The notes beneath the pieces are model-generated. The model ran no database searches and was not told the DNA's origin. It saw only the letters and a list, made by a program, of their open reading frames with translations. The position numbers were made by a program, and so were the translations under genes. DNA of 34,830 nucleotides from Thermoanaerobaculia bacterium (GTDB lineage: Bacteria > Acidobacteriota > Thermoanaerobaculia > Gp7-AA8). This document shows, piece after piece, positions 18,438 to 29,744 of the stretch. Numbering within the stretch: the first letter of the stretch is position 1; each line of letters begins with the position of its first letter. The stretch spans positions 1 through 34,830 of the forward strand of contig JAMPYE010000004.1 of NCBI GenBank assembly GCA_023700825.1, read 5' to 3'.

Positions 18438-19163
18438 ATGGGGCAGGAGGCGATCGACGAACTGCTGGAGTTTCTCCGCCGGGACGAGCCGCGGAACGTC
18501 GGAATCGCCAATTTCCTGCAGAACGGCGGGATGTTAGGCGTTCGACGCGTCGGCAACTCCGTGCACGTCCGCGGGCGGAGCGACTTCGTCTGGAATTTCT
18601 TCAGCAGCGAGAACGAGGACGAGCTCCGGCGCCTCGTCGAGCGGCTCGGCGACGACGACGATCGCTTCGCCGCCGTCGAGGATTGGATGGTGCCGCTCCT
18701 CGCGCGAGGCCGCGCCGTCGCGTGGACGCTTCCGATGGTTCGGTTCGCTCTGCCGCACGGGACCGGGCTTCCCGCGATCGACGGCGAGGTTGGCGGGCTC
18801 GATGCGGACGATGCCAGGCACATCTACGAGCACTCGAAGTACCAGCAGTACATCTCGGTCGAGTACACGAGAGACTGCATTCTCCGCGGGCCGGGCGTCG
18901 CGATCCGGGACGGGAACCTCCTCGTCGCCTGGGCGATGACGCAGGACGACGGCGCGATGGGTTTTCTGCAGGTGCTCGACGGCTACCAGCGCCGAGGGTA
19001 CGGAAGGCGCGCGACGATCGCGCTCGCCTCGGAGCTCCGGCGCCTCGGGCGACTGCCGTTCGCGTACGTCGCCGAAGACAACCGGAATTCGATCGGGCTG
19101 CTCGCGTCGCTGGGCTTCGTGCGCGACCGGAGGGTTCAGTGGCTGCAGCTCGCGGCGAGGTGA
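18438..19163 (+). CDS. GNAT family N-acetyltransferase
   Basis: GFLQVLDGYQRRGYGRRATIALASELRRLGRLPFAYVAEDNRNSIGLLASLGFVRDRRVQWL. Confidence 0.88.
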   Translation: MGQEAIDELLEFLRRDEPRNVGIANFLQNGGMLGVRRVGNSVHVRGRSDFVWNFFSSENEDELRRLVERLGDDDDRFAAVEDWMVPLLARGRAVAWTLPMVRFALPHGTGLPAIDGEVGGLDADDARHIYEHSKYQQYISVEYTRDCILRGPGVAIRDGNLLVAWAMTQDDGAMGFLQVLDGYQRRGYGRRATIALASELRRLGRLPFAYVAEDNRNSIGLLASLGFVRDRRVQWLQLAAR

Positions 19164-19166
19164 CGA

Positions 19167-19676
19167 ATGAAGCGCTTTCTCGCTCTCGTGGGGCCGAAGG
19201 GCTCGGGCAAGTCGACGATCGGCAGGCTGCTCGAGGCAGAGCTGGGCATTCACTTCTTTCGCGTGGAGCCGCTCTTTCTCGAGGTTCGCGAGCGGATGGG
19301 CGCGTCGCATCCCGACTACGAGCGCACGGGCTTCGAGCTGACGGTGCAGCGGCTCGTGGACGCGCTCGCAGCGCACGACGCCGTCAGCTTCGAGTCGACC
19401 GGCGCGTCGTCGTGGTTCGAGTGGCAGCTGGCGCACCTTCGTGAGGTCGCGCGCGTGGAGCTCGTTCGCGTCGTCGTGGGGCCGGAGCAGTGTCTCGAGC
19501 GCATTCGCGGACGCGACGCGTCGCTGCACATCCCGGTGTCGGACGACCGGATCGCCGAGATCAACGCGATCGCGGCGCGCGTCGTGCTGCCGTGGAGCGC
19601 CGAAATCGACAATCGCGGCGACCTCGACTCGGCGCGGATCGTCGAGGTCGTGCGCCAGCTCCTCGAGCACGCGTGA
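19167..19676 (+). CDS. P-loop NTPase / shikimate-kinase-like protein
   Basis: Walker A LVGPKGSGKSTIGRLLEAELG; 169 aa. Confidence 0.8.
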   Translation: MKRFLALVGPKGSGKSTIGRLLEAELGIHFFRVEPLFLEVRERMGASHPDYERTGFELTVQRLVDALAAHDAVSFESTGASSWFEWQLAHLREVARVELVRVVVGPEQCLERIRGRDASLHIPVSDDRIAEINAIAARVVLPWSAEIDNRGDLDSARIVEVVRQLLEHA

Positions 19677-19847
19677 GGCGCCGCCGGTTACGGGACCAGG
19701 GCTTCGGTAGGAGAATTTGCCGATGAGCTCCATGCACGCGTCCCCCGGCCGGATCACCCGCAGGCGGATCGCGATAGAATCCTGCTTCCAATTCCCACGA
19801 CACCCCGACGGCAGTTTCCGTCGATCATCAGAAAGGGAGGCACCCGA

Positions 19848-20678
19848 ATGCGCAAGCTCACTCTCGCAGTATGTTTCGTCTTACTCACCCTTCCCCTGGC
19901 GGCCCAGATCGAGACGCCGCAGGTCAGTCAGTCCGCGTCGGTGACGCAGACCATCGGCACGTCGAAGATCACCATCGACTATCACCGGCCCGGCGTGAAG
20001 GGACGTCAGATCTGGGGCGGCCTCGTGCCGTACGACTCGCCATGGCGCATGGGCGCCAACGAGGCGACCACGCTGACGGTCTCCGACGCTGTGAAGATCG
20101 AGGGGAAAGAGCTCCCGGCCGGGAAGTACTCCTTCTTCGCGATCCCGGGCAAAGAGAAGTGGACGCTGATCATCAACAAGGATCCCGAGCAGTGGGGAGC
20201 CTACGGCTACGACCAGGCGAAGGACGCGCTCCGCGTCGAGGTGAAGCCCGCCGAGGCGCCTCACACGGAGTGGATGCGCTTCACCATCGACCCGACGAGC
20301 CCGACGGCTGCGAACGTGACCATGAACTGGGAGAAGGTCGCGGTGTCGATGAAAGTCGACGTCGACGTGAAGTCGATCGTGTGGAAGGACGTCGACAAGA
20401 CGCTGGCGACGAGCTACGGGAGCGCCGCGAACTGGGCGCTCGACAGCGGCGAGCGCCTCGACGAGGGTCTCGCCTGGATCGACAAGTCGATCGCGATCAG
20501 CGGCGAGAACGTCTTCAACCTCTGGACCAAGGCGCGGATCCTGCACAAGATGGGCCGGGCGAAGGACGCCGTTCCGGTGATGGAGAAGGCGCTGAAGATG
20601 GCCGAAGGCAAGGTGCCTGCCGACTTCTGGGCGATTCTCACGGGAACGATGCAGGCAATCAGGAAGGACGCGAAGTAG
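19848..20678 (+). CDS. DUF2911 domain-containing secreted protein
   Basis: Signal peptide; ASVTQTIGTSKITIDYHRPGVKGRQIWGGLVPYDSPWRMGANEATTLTVSDAVKIEGKELPAGKYSFFAIP. Confidence 0.92.
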   Translation: MRKLTLAVCFVLLTLPLAAQIETPQVSQSASVTQTIGTSKITIDYHRPGVKGRQIWGGLVPYDSPWRMGANEATTLTVSDAVKIEGKELPAGKYSFFAIPGKEKWTLIINKDPEQWGAYGYDQAKDALRVEVKPAEAPHTEWMRFTIDPTSPTAANVTMNWEKVAVSMKVDVDVKSIVWKDVDKTLATSYGSAANWALDSGERLDEGLAWIDKSIAISGENVFNLWTKARILHKMGRAKDAVPVMEKALKMAEGKVPADFWAILTGTMQAIRKDAK

Positions 20679-20746
20679 ACGAGCGTCGGGTCAAACGGGG
20701 GCACCGCGCACGGGAGCCGATGAGCTCGGTCCGGGCGCGGTGCCAT

Positions 20747-21676
20747 TCAGCCGGGCGTCGCGGCCGCGCGAGTTCCCTCGCCTCGCAGCCGGAGGATGTC
20801 TTTCGTCGGTGCGGCGCCGAAGAAGCGTCCGTACTCGCGGCTGAATTGCGAGGCGCTGGCGTAGCCGACGCGCCGGCTCGCATCGCCAGCGTCCATCATC
20901 GCCGTCAGCATGAGCCGCCGCGCTTCCTGCAGCCGGAGCGCCTTCTGGTACTGGAGCGGGCTCATCGACGTCACCGCCTTGAACTGGCGGTGAAACGCGG
21001 AAACGCTCAGGTTCACGAGCTTCGCGAGGTCGTCGACGTCGATCGGCTGATCGTAATTCGCGCGAAGCCACGAGACCGCCTTCCCCACCCGGTTGAGGCT
21101 CGAGTCGGCCCTGCCGATCTGCGCCACACGGCTGCCGATCGGGCTCCGCAGCAGCCGGATGAGGATCTCGTCGAGGACGAGCGGCGCGAGCAGCTCCGCG
21201 TCTTCGGGTCGCGCCATGAGCTCGAGGAGTCGGGTCGCCGCCTCGATCACGTGAGGGTCGGCCTGGCCCAGGTATAGCGGACGGCTCTCCTGGGTGCGCG
21301 GCAGGCCGTTCGGATAGACCTTCAATGTCAGCTCCGCGATCTTCTCCGGGTCGAGGTCGAGCTTGAGCGTCAGATACGGTTCCGCCCGGCTCGCGCGCGT
21401 GATCTGGAAGGCGAGGGGGAGGTCGACCGAGTAGACGGCGACGCCGCCCGCCTCGTAGGTGTGCACTTCCTCGCCGATCAGCACGCTCTTCGCGCCCTGC
21501 GCGACGATGCACGCGGAGGATTGCTGTAGGCCGTGCATTGCCTCGTGGTTCGTCGCCGAGATGCGAATCGCGTGCACGCCGGGATGCTGGAGCTCGAAGA
21601 TCCCGTCGTACGGCGCATGAACTGCGATCATCGTAGAGAGCCGGGTCAGGTCGGACTTGGCGACAGTCAGTGCCAT
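20747..21676 (-). CDS. AraC family transcriptional regulator
   Basis: AraC_N-like N-terminus; C-terminal [41 protein letters not shown]...[18 protein letters not shown]. Confidence 0.93.
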   Translation of the reverse strand: MALTVAKSDLTRLSTMIAVHAPYDGIFELQHPGVHAIRISATNHEAMHGLQQSSACIVAQGAKSVLIGEEVHTYEAGGVAVYSVDLPLAFQITRASRAEPYLTLKLDLDPEKIAELTLKVYPNGLPRTQESRPLYLGQADPHVIEAATRLLELMARPEDAELLAPLVLDEILIRLLRSPIGSRVAQIGRADSSLNRVGKAVSWLRANYDQPIDVDDLAKLVNLSVSAFHRQFKAVTSMSPLQYQKALRLQEARRLMLTAMMDAGDASRRVGYASASQFSREYGRFFGAAPTKDILRLRGEGTRAAATPG

Positions 21677-21704
21677 GGCGCGTCACCCATTCTATTGCCC
21701 TCGG

Positions 21705-22996
<1,292 letters not shown>

Positions 22997-23020
22997 GGGA
23001 CGTCTTCGAACTGAGCGGGC

Positions 23021-23052
23021 AACGCATTGCGGCACGAGTGCCGCAATGCGTT
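23021..23052. repeat. Perfect 15-bp inverted repeat, 2-nt spacer
   Basis: AACGCATTGCGGCAC-GA-GTGCCGCAATGCGTT. Confidence 0.8.
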
Positions 23053-23132
23053 CGGATGTCACCCGTCTCAGGACCAATTGTTTGTTGTCGCTCATCCGCT
23101 GCATTCCCTACGTTCAGGACCTCGTCCTCGTC

Positions 23133-24239
23133 TTACTTCACCGACGACGCCAGTTCTTTCTCGTCCTCGACCGTAGCGCTCTTCTCGGCCTTGAGCGACG
23201 CCATGTCGATCGAGAAGCGGTACTTCACGTCCGACTTGAGCAGTCGCTCGTACGCCTCGTTGATGTTCTGGACCGGGATGACCTCGATGTCTGCGGTGAT
23301 GCCGTGCTCTCCGCAGAAGTCGAGCATCTCCTGCGTTTCGCGGATGCCGCCGATGGGCGATCCGGACAGGCTGCGCCGGCCGAGGATCAGGCCGAACGAC
23401 GCGATGGCGAGCGGTTTCGACGGTGCGCCGACCAGCGTCATGTTGCCGTCGCGGTGGAGCAGGTTGATGTACGCATTGACGTCGTGATCGGCGGAGACGG
23501 TGTCGAGGATGAAGTCGAACGTGCCGGTGTGCCTCTGCATCTCCTCGGCGTTCGTCGACACGACGACTTCGTCTGCCCCGAGGCGGAGGGCGTCGGCCGT
23601 CTTGTTAGGCGAAGTGGTGAAGACGACGACGTGGGCGCCGAGCGCGTGCGCGAACTTCACGCCCATGTGGCCGAGCCCGCCGAGGCCGACGACGCCGACC
23701 TTCTTTCCTTTTGTCACGCCCCAGTGGCGCAGGGGAGACCAGGTCGTGATCCCGGCGCAGAGGAGCGGCGCGGCGCCGGCGGGGTCGAGATTCGCGGGGA
23801 TGCTGAGCACGAAGCGCTGGTCGACGACGACGCTCTCGGAGTATCCGCCGTGGGTGAAGCCGCCGAGGTGCTTGTCGGGCGCGGCGTAAGTGAGCACCTG
23901 GTTCGGGCAGAACTGCTCGAGGCCATCCTTGCAGTCGGGGCAGGTGCCATCGGAGTCGACCATGCAGCCGACGCCGACGAGATCGCCGGACTTGTACTTC
24001 GTGACTCCGGAGCCGACCTTCGTCACGCGGCCGACGATCTCGTGGCCGGGGACGATCGGATACGGAGTCGCCATCAGGCTGCTCCACTCGTTACGGACCA
24101 TGTGAAGGTCGGAGTGGCAGACGCCGCAGAAGAGAACCTCGATCTGGACGTCCTGTTCGTTCGGCTCGCGACGCTGAATCGTGGTGTGGGCGAGCGGCGA
24201 GGTGGGGCTGGTTGCGGCGTAGGCCTTTGCGTTGTACAT
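23133..24239 (-). CDS. Zinc-dependent NAD(P) alcohol dehydrogenase (CAD/YahK-like)
   Basis: CGVCHSDLH, GHEIVGRVTKVGSGV, GVGCMVDSDGTCPDCKDGLEQFC, VGLGGLGHMGVKFAHALGA. Confidence 0.94.
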   Translation of the reverse strand: MYNAKAYAATSPTSPLAHTTIQRREPNEQDVQIEVLFCGVCHSDLHMVRNEWSSLMATPYPIVPGHEIVGRVTKVGSGVTKYKSGDLVGVGCMVDSDGTCPDCKDGLEQFCPNQVLTYAAPDKHLGGFTHGGYSESVVVDQRFVLSIPANLDPAGAAPLLCAGITTWSPLRHWGVTKGKKVGVVGLGGLGHMGVKFAHALGAHVVVFTTSPNKTADALRLGADEVVVSTNAEEMQRHTGTFDFILDTVSADHDVNAYINLLHRDGNMTLVGAPSKPLAIASFGLILGRRSLSGSPIGGIRETQEMLDFCGEHGITADIEVIPVQNINEAYERLLKSDVKYRFSIDMASLKAEKSATVEDEKELASSVK

Positions 24240-24512
24240 GGGTTCCTCTTCCTGTGGGTTGCTGAGGTGATTTGAATCAAATCTGCTGCTACCGACTGGC
24301 TGATATTGAATCTAGGCGCGGAGCGGGTCGTTCCCTTGCCTGATTCTCCTGAGTGTTGACACGATTCTGCCGGTATGAGTTCGGCGACGCATCGTCCGGA
24401 CCGACTGCGCTCCCCACGCCGGAGGCGTACCGGATGGTAGCCACGGGTCGCGCCGCGCAGCGGGGCGCTCCTGCGATCCCACTCGAACCTGCGCGGTCCT
24501 ATCATTGAACTC

Positions 24513-25202
24513 ATGAGAACCAAAGACCGGCCCTACGTCATCTGCCACATGGTCCCGTCGATCGACGGGAGAATCGTCGTCCGCGACTGGAAGCTCGGGA
24601 GCGCGTTGCGCGAGTACGAGAAGACCGCCGCGACCTTCGGCGCGGACGCCTGGATCATCGGGCGGATCTCGATGGAGCCGTATGCCGGCAAGGCGCGCGT
24701 GCCCGTGCGGAAGAACGGCGCACCCATCGCGCGAAAGGACTTCGTCGCCGAACGCGACGCGACGTCGTACGCGATCGCAATCGACCCCTCGGGGAAGCTC
24801 CGATGGGAGAAGAGCGACATCGACGGCGAGCACGTCGTCACCGTGCTCACCGAATCGGTCACCGACGACTACCTGGCGTTCCTGCAGTCGAAAGGGGTGT
24901 CGTACCTCTTCGGCGGGAAGTCGCGGATCGACGTCGCAGTGGTGCTCAGGAAACTGCGCTCGTGCTTCGGCATCAAGAGGCTGCTGCTCGAAGGCGGGGG
25001 GAAGATCAACGGCCATTTCCTCGCCGCCGATCAGATCGACGAGCTCAGCATCCTCGTCGCGCCAGTCGCCGACGGCAGTGTCGGCACGCCATCGCTCTTC
25101 AACGTGGCAGGTCGCCGCACGCCGGTGCGCGCGCTGAAGCTCCTGTCGATCGAGAAGCGAGCAAGCGACCTCGTGTGGCTCCGATACAGGGTCCGGCAGT
25201 GA
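24513..25202 (+). CDS. RibD C-terminal-like / dihydrofolate reductase family protein
   Basis: RPYVICHMVPSIDGRIVVRDW...; LRKLRSCFGIKRLLLEGGGKINGHFLAADQIDELSILVAPVADG. Confidence 0.9.
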   Translation: MRTKDRPYVICHMVPSIDGRIVVRDWKLGSALREYEKTAATFGADAWIIGRISMEPYAGKARVPVRKNGAPIARKDFVAERDATSYAIAIDPSGKLRWEKSDIDGEHVVTVLTESVTDDYLAFLQSKGVSYLFGGKSRIDVAVVLRKLRSCFGIKRLLLEGGGKINGHFLAADQIDELSILVAPVADGSVGTPSLFNVAGRRTPVRALKLLSIEKRASDLVWLRYRVRQ

Positions 25203-25299
25203 GGCTCGTGCTCGTGATACGGCGATCCTGAAGCTCGAGCCGGCCGCAGTTTCGGAGGCCCGCTGACGGCTGAATCGGTCTGCGCGAAGCTGCCCCCCG

Positions 25300-25326
25300 G
25301 TGAGACGCCGCCTCGCGGCGTCTCAC
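25300..25326. terminator. Perfect 12-bp hairpin between convergent genes
   Basis: GTGAGACGCCGC-ctc-GCGGCGTCTCAC, between 25202(+) and 25447(-). Confidence 0.65.
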
Positions 25327-25446
25327 ATCGCTTCGTCGTGCGTGGATGGAGATCCGACGCGTGCCCTGGAACGTCCGCGAATCGTGAGGGCGCGACGTTC
25401 GAGGCGCTGTGGGTGCCGCGTTCGTATCGAACGACGATCCGTCACG

Positions 25447-26418
25447 TCAACCCAACGCGCCGAGCGCTTCGGCGACCGCGCCCCGCACGAGCGCCACCTT
25501 GTACTCGTTACCCGACATGGGCGTGGCGCCCTCCGCGGCCTTCGCGACGGCGCGCTCGATCGTCGCGTCGTCGAGCGCGTGCCCGACGAGAAGCTCTTCC
25601 GCCTTCGCCACGCGCCACGGGATCGCCGCGACTCCGGAGAGGACGATCCTCGCGTGACTGACCGAGGCGCCTCGCGTCGCGACGACGACCGCGGCGCCGA
25701 CGAGGGCGAAGTCCCACGCGCCGCGGGCCCTGAGCTTCGAGTAGCAGCCGCGCGCGCCCTGCAGGGGTGGGGGAACGACGATCTCCGAAACGATCTCCCC
25801 CGGCTCCACGACCGTCTCCCGCATGAAGTCCCTCTCCGGCGGGACGAAAAATGCGTCGATCGGAACCGAGCGGGCGCCGCCCGGGCCCACGAGGCTCACA
25901 GCCGCGTCCAGCGCGGTGAGTGCCGGCGCGGTGTCGGACGGATGAACCATGAAACAGCTCTCGCCGCCGAAGATCGCGTGGAGCTGATTCTCTCCCTCGG
26001 CCGCGAAGCAGGTGCCGCCTCCTTTGCGCAGGCACTCGAAGTCGCCCCTGAAGTACCAGCATCGCGGGCGCTGGCAGAGGTTTCCGCCTAACGTACCCTG
26101 GTTGCGAAGCTGCGGGCTCGCAGCGGCCGCGGCCGCATCGGCGAGAACGCGATACTTCTCCCTCACGAGCGGATTCGCGGCGAGTTCCGCGAGCGTCGTC
26201 AGCGCGCCGATTCGGAGCCCTCCGCTCGCGGTTCTGCTGACCCCTCGGAGCTCCGCAAGCCCGCTCAGGCTGACGAGCTTGTCCGCGGAATAGACGCCGT
26301 CGCGGAGGCAGCCGACGACGTCGGTGCCTCCTGCGTGTGCGCGCGCGCCGGGGGAGGAGAGCTCGCGGATGGCCTGGGCGAGCGAGGTCGGTCTCACGTA
26401 CGAAAATGTTGGCAGCAT
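25447..26418 (-). CDS. Xanthine dehydrogenase family FAD-binding (M) subunit
   Basis: TFSYVRPTSLAQAIRELSSPGARAHAGGTDVVGCLRDG; QGTLGGNLCQRPRCWYFRGDFECLRKGG. Confidence 0.94.
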   Translation of the reverse strand: MLPTFSYVRPTSLAQAIRELSSPGARAHAGGTDVVGCLRDGVYSADKLVSLSGLAELRGVSRTASGGLRIGALTTLAELAANPLVREKYRVLADAAAAAASPQLRNQGTLGGNLCQRPRCWYFRGDFECLRKGGGTCFAAEGENQLHAIFGGESCFMVHPSDTAPALTALDAAVSLVGPGGARSVPIDAFFVPPERDFMRETVVEPGEIVSEIVVPPPLQGARGCYSKLRARGAWDFALVGAAVVVATRGASVSHARIVLSGVAAIPWRVAKAEELLVGHALDDATIERAVAKAAEGATPMSGNEYKVALVRGAVAEALGALG

Positions 26419-26421
26419 GGT

Positions 26422-28725
26422 CTAGCTCCTCGTTCGCGCGAGCGCCGTAACGATCGCGTTCGCCGTGATGGGCGCGTCAAAGATGCGAACGCCGATCGCG
26501 TCGCGTACGGCATTCGCGATGGCGGCGGCCGCAGGGACCGTCGCCGGCTCGCCGAGCCCCTTCGCGCCGACGGAGTTGCACTCCGCGTCGCGCGGGTCGA
26601 CCGGAAGGCAGGTGAATTCGGCCGGGAAGTCGAGCGCGGTCGGGATCTTGTAGTCGTGCCACGCCCCCGTCACCAGCTTGCCGGTGTTGCGGTCGAGCAT
26701 CCTCCGCTCCGTTAGGCCGAAGCCGATTCCCATCGTCACGCCCCCCAGCACCTGGTTCTCGTACGTGAGCGCGTTCATCACGCGCCCCGAGTCCTGGGCC
26801 GCGAGGTACTTGACGACCTTCACCGCGCCGGTGCGCGTGTTCACCTCGACCTCGGCGAAGTGTGCCGCGAACGGCAGCGCCACTTTTCCCTCGGGATGAG
26901 GTTCCCGTTTCCCGACGCCAACGAGCTGCTGGCGCTGTGCGAGCGATTTCAGCTGGGCGAGGGGGACGCTCTTGGCATCGCCGGCGATCTCGATCGCTCC
27001 GTCACGAAGCGACAGATCCTTCACGTCCTTTCCGAGCTCCGCCGCGGCGAGCGACAGGAGCTCGTTCTTCACGGCGACGGCGGCCGACCTCGCCGCCGGC
27101 ATGTTCACGAGCACCGTCTGGCTTCCTCCGGACGACGGCGCGAACTGCGTCGTCGCCGTGTCGGCCATCTCGACCTGGATCTTCGCGATGGGCACGCCGA
27201 GCTCCTCGGCGACGACCTGCGCGAGAATCGTCCGCGTGCCGGTGCCGATGTCCGCGGCGCCGGAGTTCACGTTCGCCGAGCCGTCGGCGTAGAGCTTCAC
27301 GATGGCGGTGGCCGTCGGGTCGCCGCCGTAGCCCCACATCCCGGCCGCGACGCCGATCCCGCGCCTGACGTGACCGCGGCCCCTCGCGCGTTTCCGCGCG
27401 GCAGCCCAGCCAAAGCCCGCGCTGCCGTTCTTCAGGCAGTCGGCGAGCCCGGTCGACGTGTACGGCTGCCCGGCGCGCATCTGGCTTAGGGTCGGGACGT
27501 TCTTCAGTCGCATCGCCACGGGATCGAGGCCGAGCCTCTCCGCGAGCTCGTCGATCACCTGCTCGAGCGCCCACGCCGCCTGCGGAAAGCCCGGGGCGCG
27601 GAACGCGCGCGCCTGCCCCGCGTTCATGAGCGCCGCCGTTTCCTCGACGCGGACGTTGGCGCAGGTGTAGAGGTCCAGGACGAGGTAACCCGACGTCGCA
27701 GCGGCGGGGAAGGCGCCTACTCCGCCGAGGAGCTTCGCGTCGAAGGCGGTCAGCTTCCCGTCCTTCCTCGCGCCCGCCTTGATGCTGATCGTGTTCGCGG
27801 GGCGGTTGCCGGCGCAGAGCATCGTCTCCTCGCGGGAGAGCGCCGCTTTGACCGGCCGGCCGGTCGTGCGGGCGAGGATCGCGGCGAGCACCGTGTACTT
27901 GCCGAGCTCGAGCTTGCTTCCGAAGCCGCCGCCCATGAAGCGGCTGCTAACGCGAACCGAGGCAAGCGGGAGCTGCAGCGCCTGCGCGAGACCCCGGCGG
28001 ATCGCGTAGACACCTTGCGTGCTGTCCCAGACCTGCAGGCTTCCACCGTCCCATTGCGCGACGGAGCAGTGGGTCTCCATCGGCGTGTGCAGCTCGCACG
28101 AGGTATGGAACTCCCGTTCGACCGTCACGTCGGCGGCGGCGAAGCCCGACGCGAGGTCGCCGCGCTCGGTGACCCGCGGCTCCCCGAGCTGGTTGCCGAA
28201 GGGGTGAACCTTCGGCGCGTCGGGCCGGAGCGCCCGCTCGTAGTCGACGACGAAGGGAAGGATCTCGTACTCGACGACGACGGCGCGCGCCGCGTCGGCA
28301 GCCTGCAGCGGCGTCTCGGCGACCAGTGCCGCGACCTCATCGCCCTCGTAGCGGCACTCGGGATCGAGGAGGCGCGAGAGCGCTCCCTTCGCGCCGAAAT
28401 ACCAGGGGATCGACGCCTCGGGGGAATCGCAGGTGATGACGGCGTGAACGCCCGGCATCGCAAGCGCGCGCGACGCATCGATCCGCTTCACCCTGGCGTG
28501 TGCGTGAGGTGAGCGGACGATGGCACAGTGCAGCATTCCGGGGAGAGCGAGGTCGCGCGTGTAGACCGCGGTGCCGGAGACACGCTCGTGCGCGTCGACC
28601 CGGGGAACCGCGGCGCCGACGACGTTCGTCTTCTCCCACGCGGGCAGCGCCGGGTTTTCCCTGGTTGTCGCGGTCGTCGCGGCTGTCGCGATCGCCTGCG
28701 TCATGAAGGAACAGGGGCCGGTCAT
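26422..28725 (-). CDS. Xanthine dehydrogenase family molybdopterin-binding (L) subunit
   Basis: PRVDAHERVSGTAVYTRDLALPGMLHCAIVRSPHAHARV; ETHCSVAQWD; RFMGGGFGSKLELGKYTVLAAILA; GAKGLGEPATVPAAAAIANAVRDA. Confidence 0.95.
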   Translation of the reverse strand: MTGPCSFMTQAIATAATTATTRENPALPAWEKTNVVGAAVPRVDAHERVSGTAVYTRDLALPGMLHCAIVRSPHAHARVKRIDASRALAMPGVHAVITCDSPEASIPWYFGAKGALSRLLDPECRYEGDEVAALVAETPLQAADAARAVVVEYEILPFVVDYERALRPDAPKVHPFGNQLGEPRVTERGDLASGFAAADVTVEREFHTSCELHTPMETHCSVAQWDGGSLQVWDSTQGVYAIRRGLAQALQLPLASVRVSSRFMGGGFGSKLELGKYTVLAAILARTTGRPVKAALSREETMLCAGNRPANTISIKAGARKDGKLTAFDAKLLGGVGAFPAAATSGYLVLDLYTCANVRVEETAALMNAGQARAFRAPGFPQAAWALEQVIDELAERLGLDPVAMRLKNVPTLSQMRAGQPYTSTGLADCLKNGSAGFGWAAARKRARGRGHVRRGIGVAAGMWGYGGDPTATAIVKLYADGSANVNSGAADIGTGTRTILAQVVAEELGVPIAKIQVEMADTATTQFAPSSGGSQTVLVNMPAARSAAVAVKNELLSLAAAELGKDVKDLSLRDGAIEIAGDAKSVPLAQLKSLAQRQQLVGVGKREPHPEGKVALPFAAHFAEVEVNTRTGAVKVVKYLAAQDSGRVMNALTYENQVLGGVTMGIGFGLTERRMLDRNTGKLVTGAWHDYKIPTALDFPAEFTCLPVDPRDAECNSVGAKGLGEPATVPAAAAIANAVRDAIGVRIFDAPITANAIVTALARTRS

Positions 28726-29354
28726 TTCGCACCTCCCTCGCGGCGCGCGCGCGCGACGCGCTCGACCGCCTTGAAGATGTGGCCGTAGGCGCCGCAGCGG
28801 CAGAGGTTGCCGCTCATGCCGAGGCGGACGTCGTCGAGCGTCGGACTCGGGTTCGCGCGGAGGAGCCCCTCGGCGGCCATGATCTGTCCAGGCGTGCAGT
28901 AGCCGCACTGCAGGGCGTCCTCCTCGACGAACGCCTTCTGCACGTCGCCGAGTTCCTCGCCGCGCGCGAGCCCTTCGATCGTCGTGATCTCATGCCCTTC
29001 GGCCTCGAGGGCCAGCGTCAGGCAGGCGTATCGGGTGACGCCGTCGACGAGGACGGTGCACGCGCCGCACTCGCCGCGCTCACAGCCGGGCTTCGTGCCG
29101 ACGAAACCGAGGCGCTCGCGTAGAACGGCGAGCAGCGTCTCGCGCGGCTCGACGGCGAGGCGATGCTTCCGGCCGTTGACGGAGAGGCCGATCGTCATGG
29201 GTTCGGCCGCGCTCGCCTTCTGCTGTTCGGCGGTAGCCGGCAGCGCGGAACCCGCTGCAGCCGCGGCGACGGCGCCGACACCCATCGTCGTGAGGAATCC
29301 GCGGCGGCTGACGCCCGAATGGTCGCAACCGCCCTTCTTGCACTGATCGCTCAT
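28722..29354 (-). CDS. Tat-exported (2Fe-2S) subunit of molybdenum hydroxylase
   Basis: SRRGFLTTMGVGAVAAAAAG Tat motif; CERGECGACTVLVDG and CGYCTPGQ...GNLCRCGAY; ATGA overlap with the L subunit. Confidence 0.95.
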   Translation of the reverse strand: MSDQCKKGGCDHSGVSRRGFLTTMGVGAVAAAAAGSALPATAEQQKASAAEPMTIGLSVNGRKHRLAVEPRETLLAVLRERLGFVGTKPGCERGECGACTVLVDGVTRYACLTLALEAEGHEITTIEGLARGEELGDVQKAFVEEDALQCGYCTPGQIMAAEGLLRANPSPTLDDVRLGMSGNLCRCGAYGHIFKAVERVARARREGGAK

Positions 29355-29625
29355 CGAACCTCCCTCGCGCAAACGCGCAGGACGCAGGCCCGACCCCGCG
29401 ACCTGACCCACGAGGATGACGGGGTCCGGGCAGAACGTCGTGGGGCGATGATATCGCGGAGGACGCGGGCGTTCACATCGAGGAACATCCTGGTTCGTTG
29501 ATGGAACGAACGCACGTCCCTGGGTGAGCCGGGTCACCGCGGCGCAGTCGGCGCGGCGGAAGCGGATGGCAAGTGGAGCCAGTGCGGATGGGGTCAGGCG
29601 ATGGCGTGTCAGCGGATTGCGGGGA

Positions 29626-29723
29626 GGGGCTCGCACCTCGAAAGTTCACCTGGCGCGCTGCGCGACTCGAGGTCCGGAGTGACGTGCGGGGTCCACAAGT
29701 CAACTATCGAGGTGTGACCCCAG
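29626..29723. repeat. Degenerate segment related to 34350-34418
   Basis: CACCTCGAAAG-TTCACCTGGCGCGCTGCGCGACTCGAG...GGGGTC versus CACCTCCAAAGGTTTCTCAACACGCTGCGCGAATCCGGGAG...GGGGTC. Confidence 0.4.
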
Positions 29724-29744
29724 CGGCAGCGGCGGTCGCCGGAC

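Noticed and set aside
24416-24475. Possible repeat unit CGCCGGAGGCGTACCGGATGGTAGCCACGGG...
   Set aside because: Looks like a dispersed intergenic repeat unit, but only one copy is visible in this window, so not reported as a feature.
29493-29511. GTTCGTT-gatgg-AACGAAC hairpin
   Set aside because: Only a 7-bp stem, upstream of the Mo-hydroxylase operon; too weak to call as regulatory.
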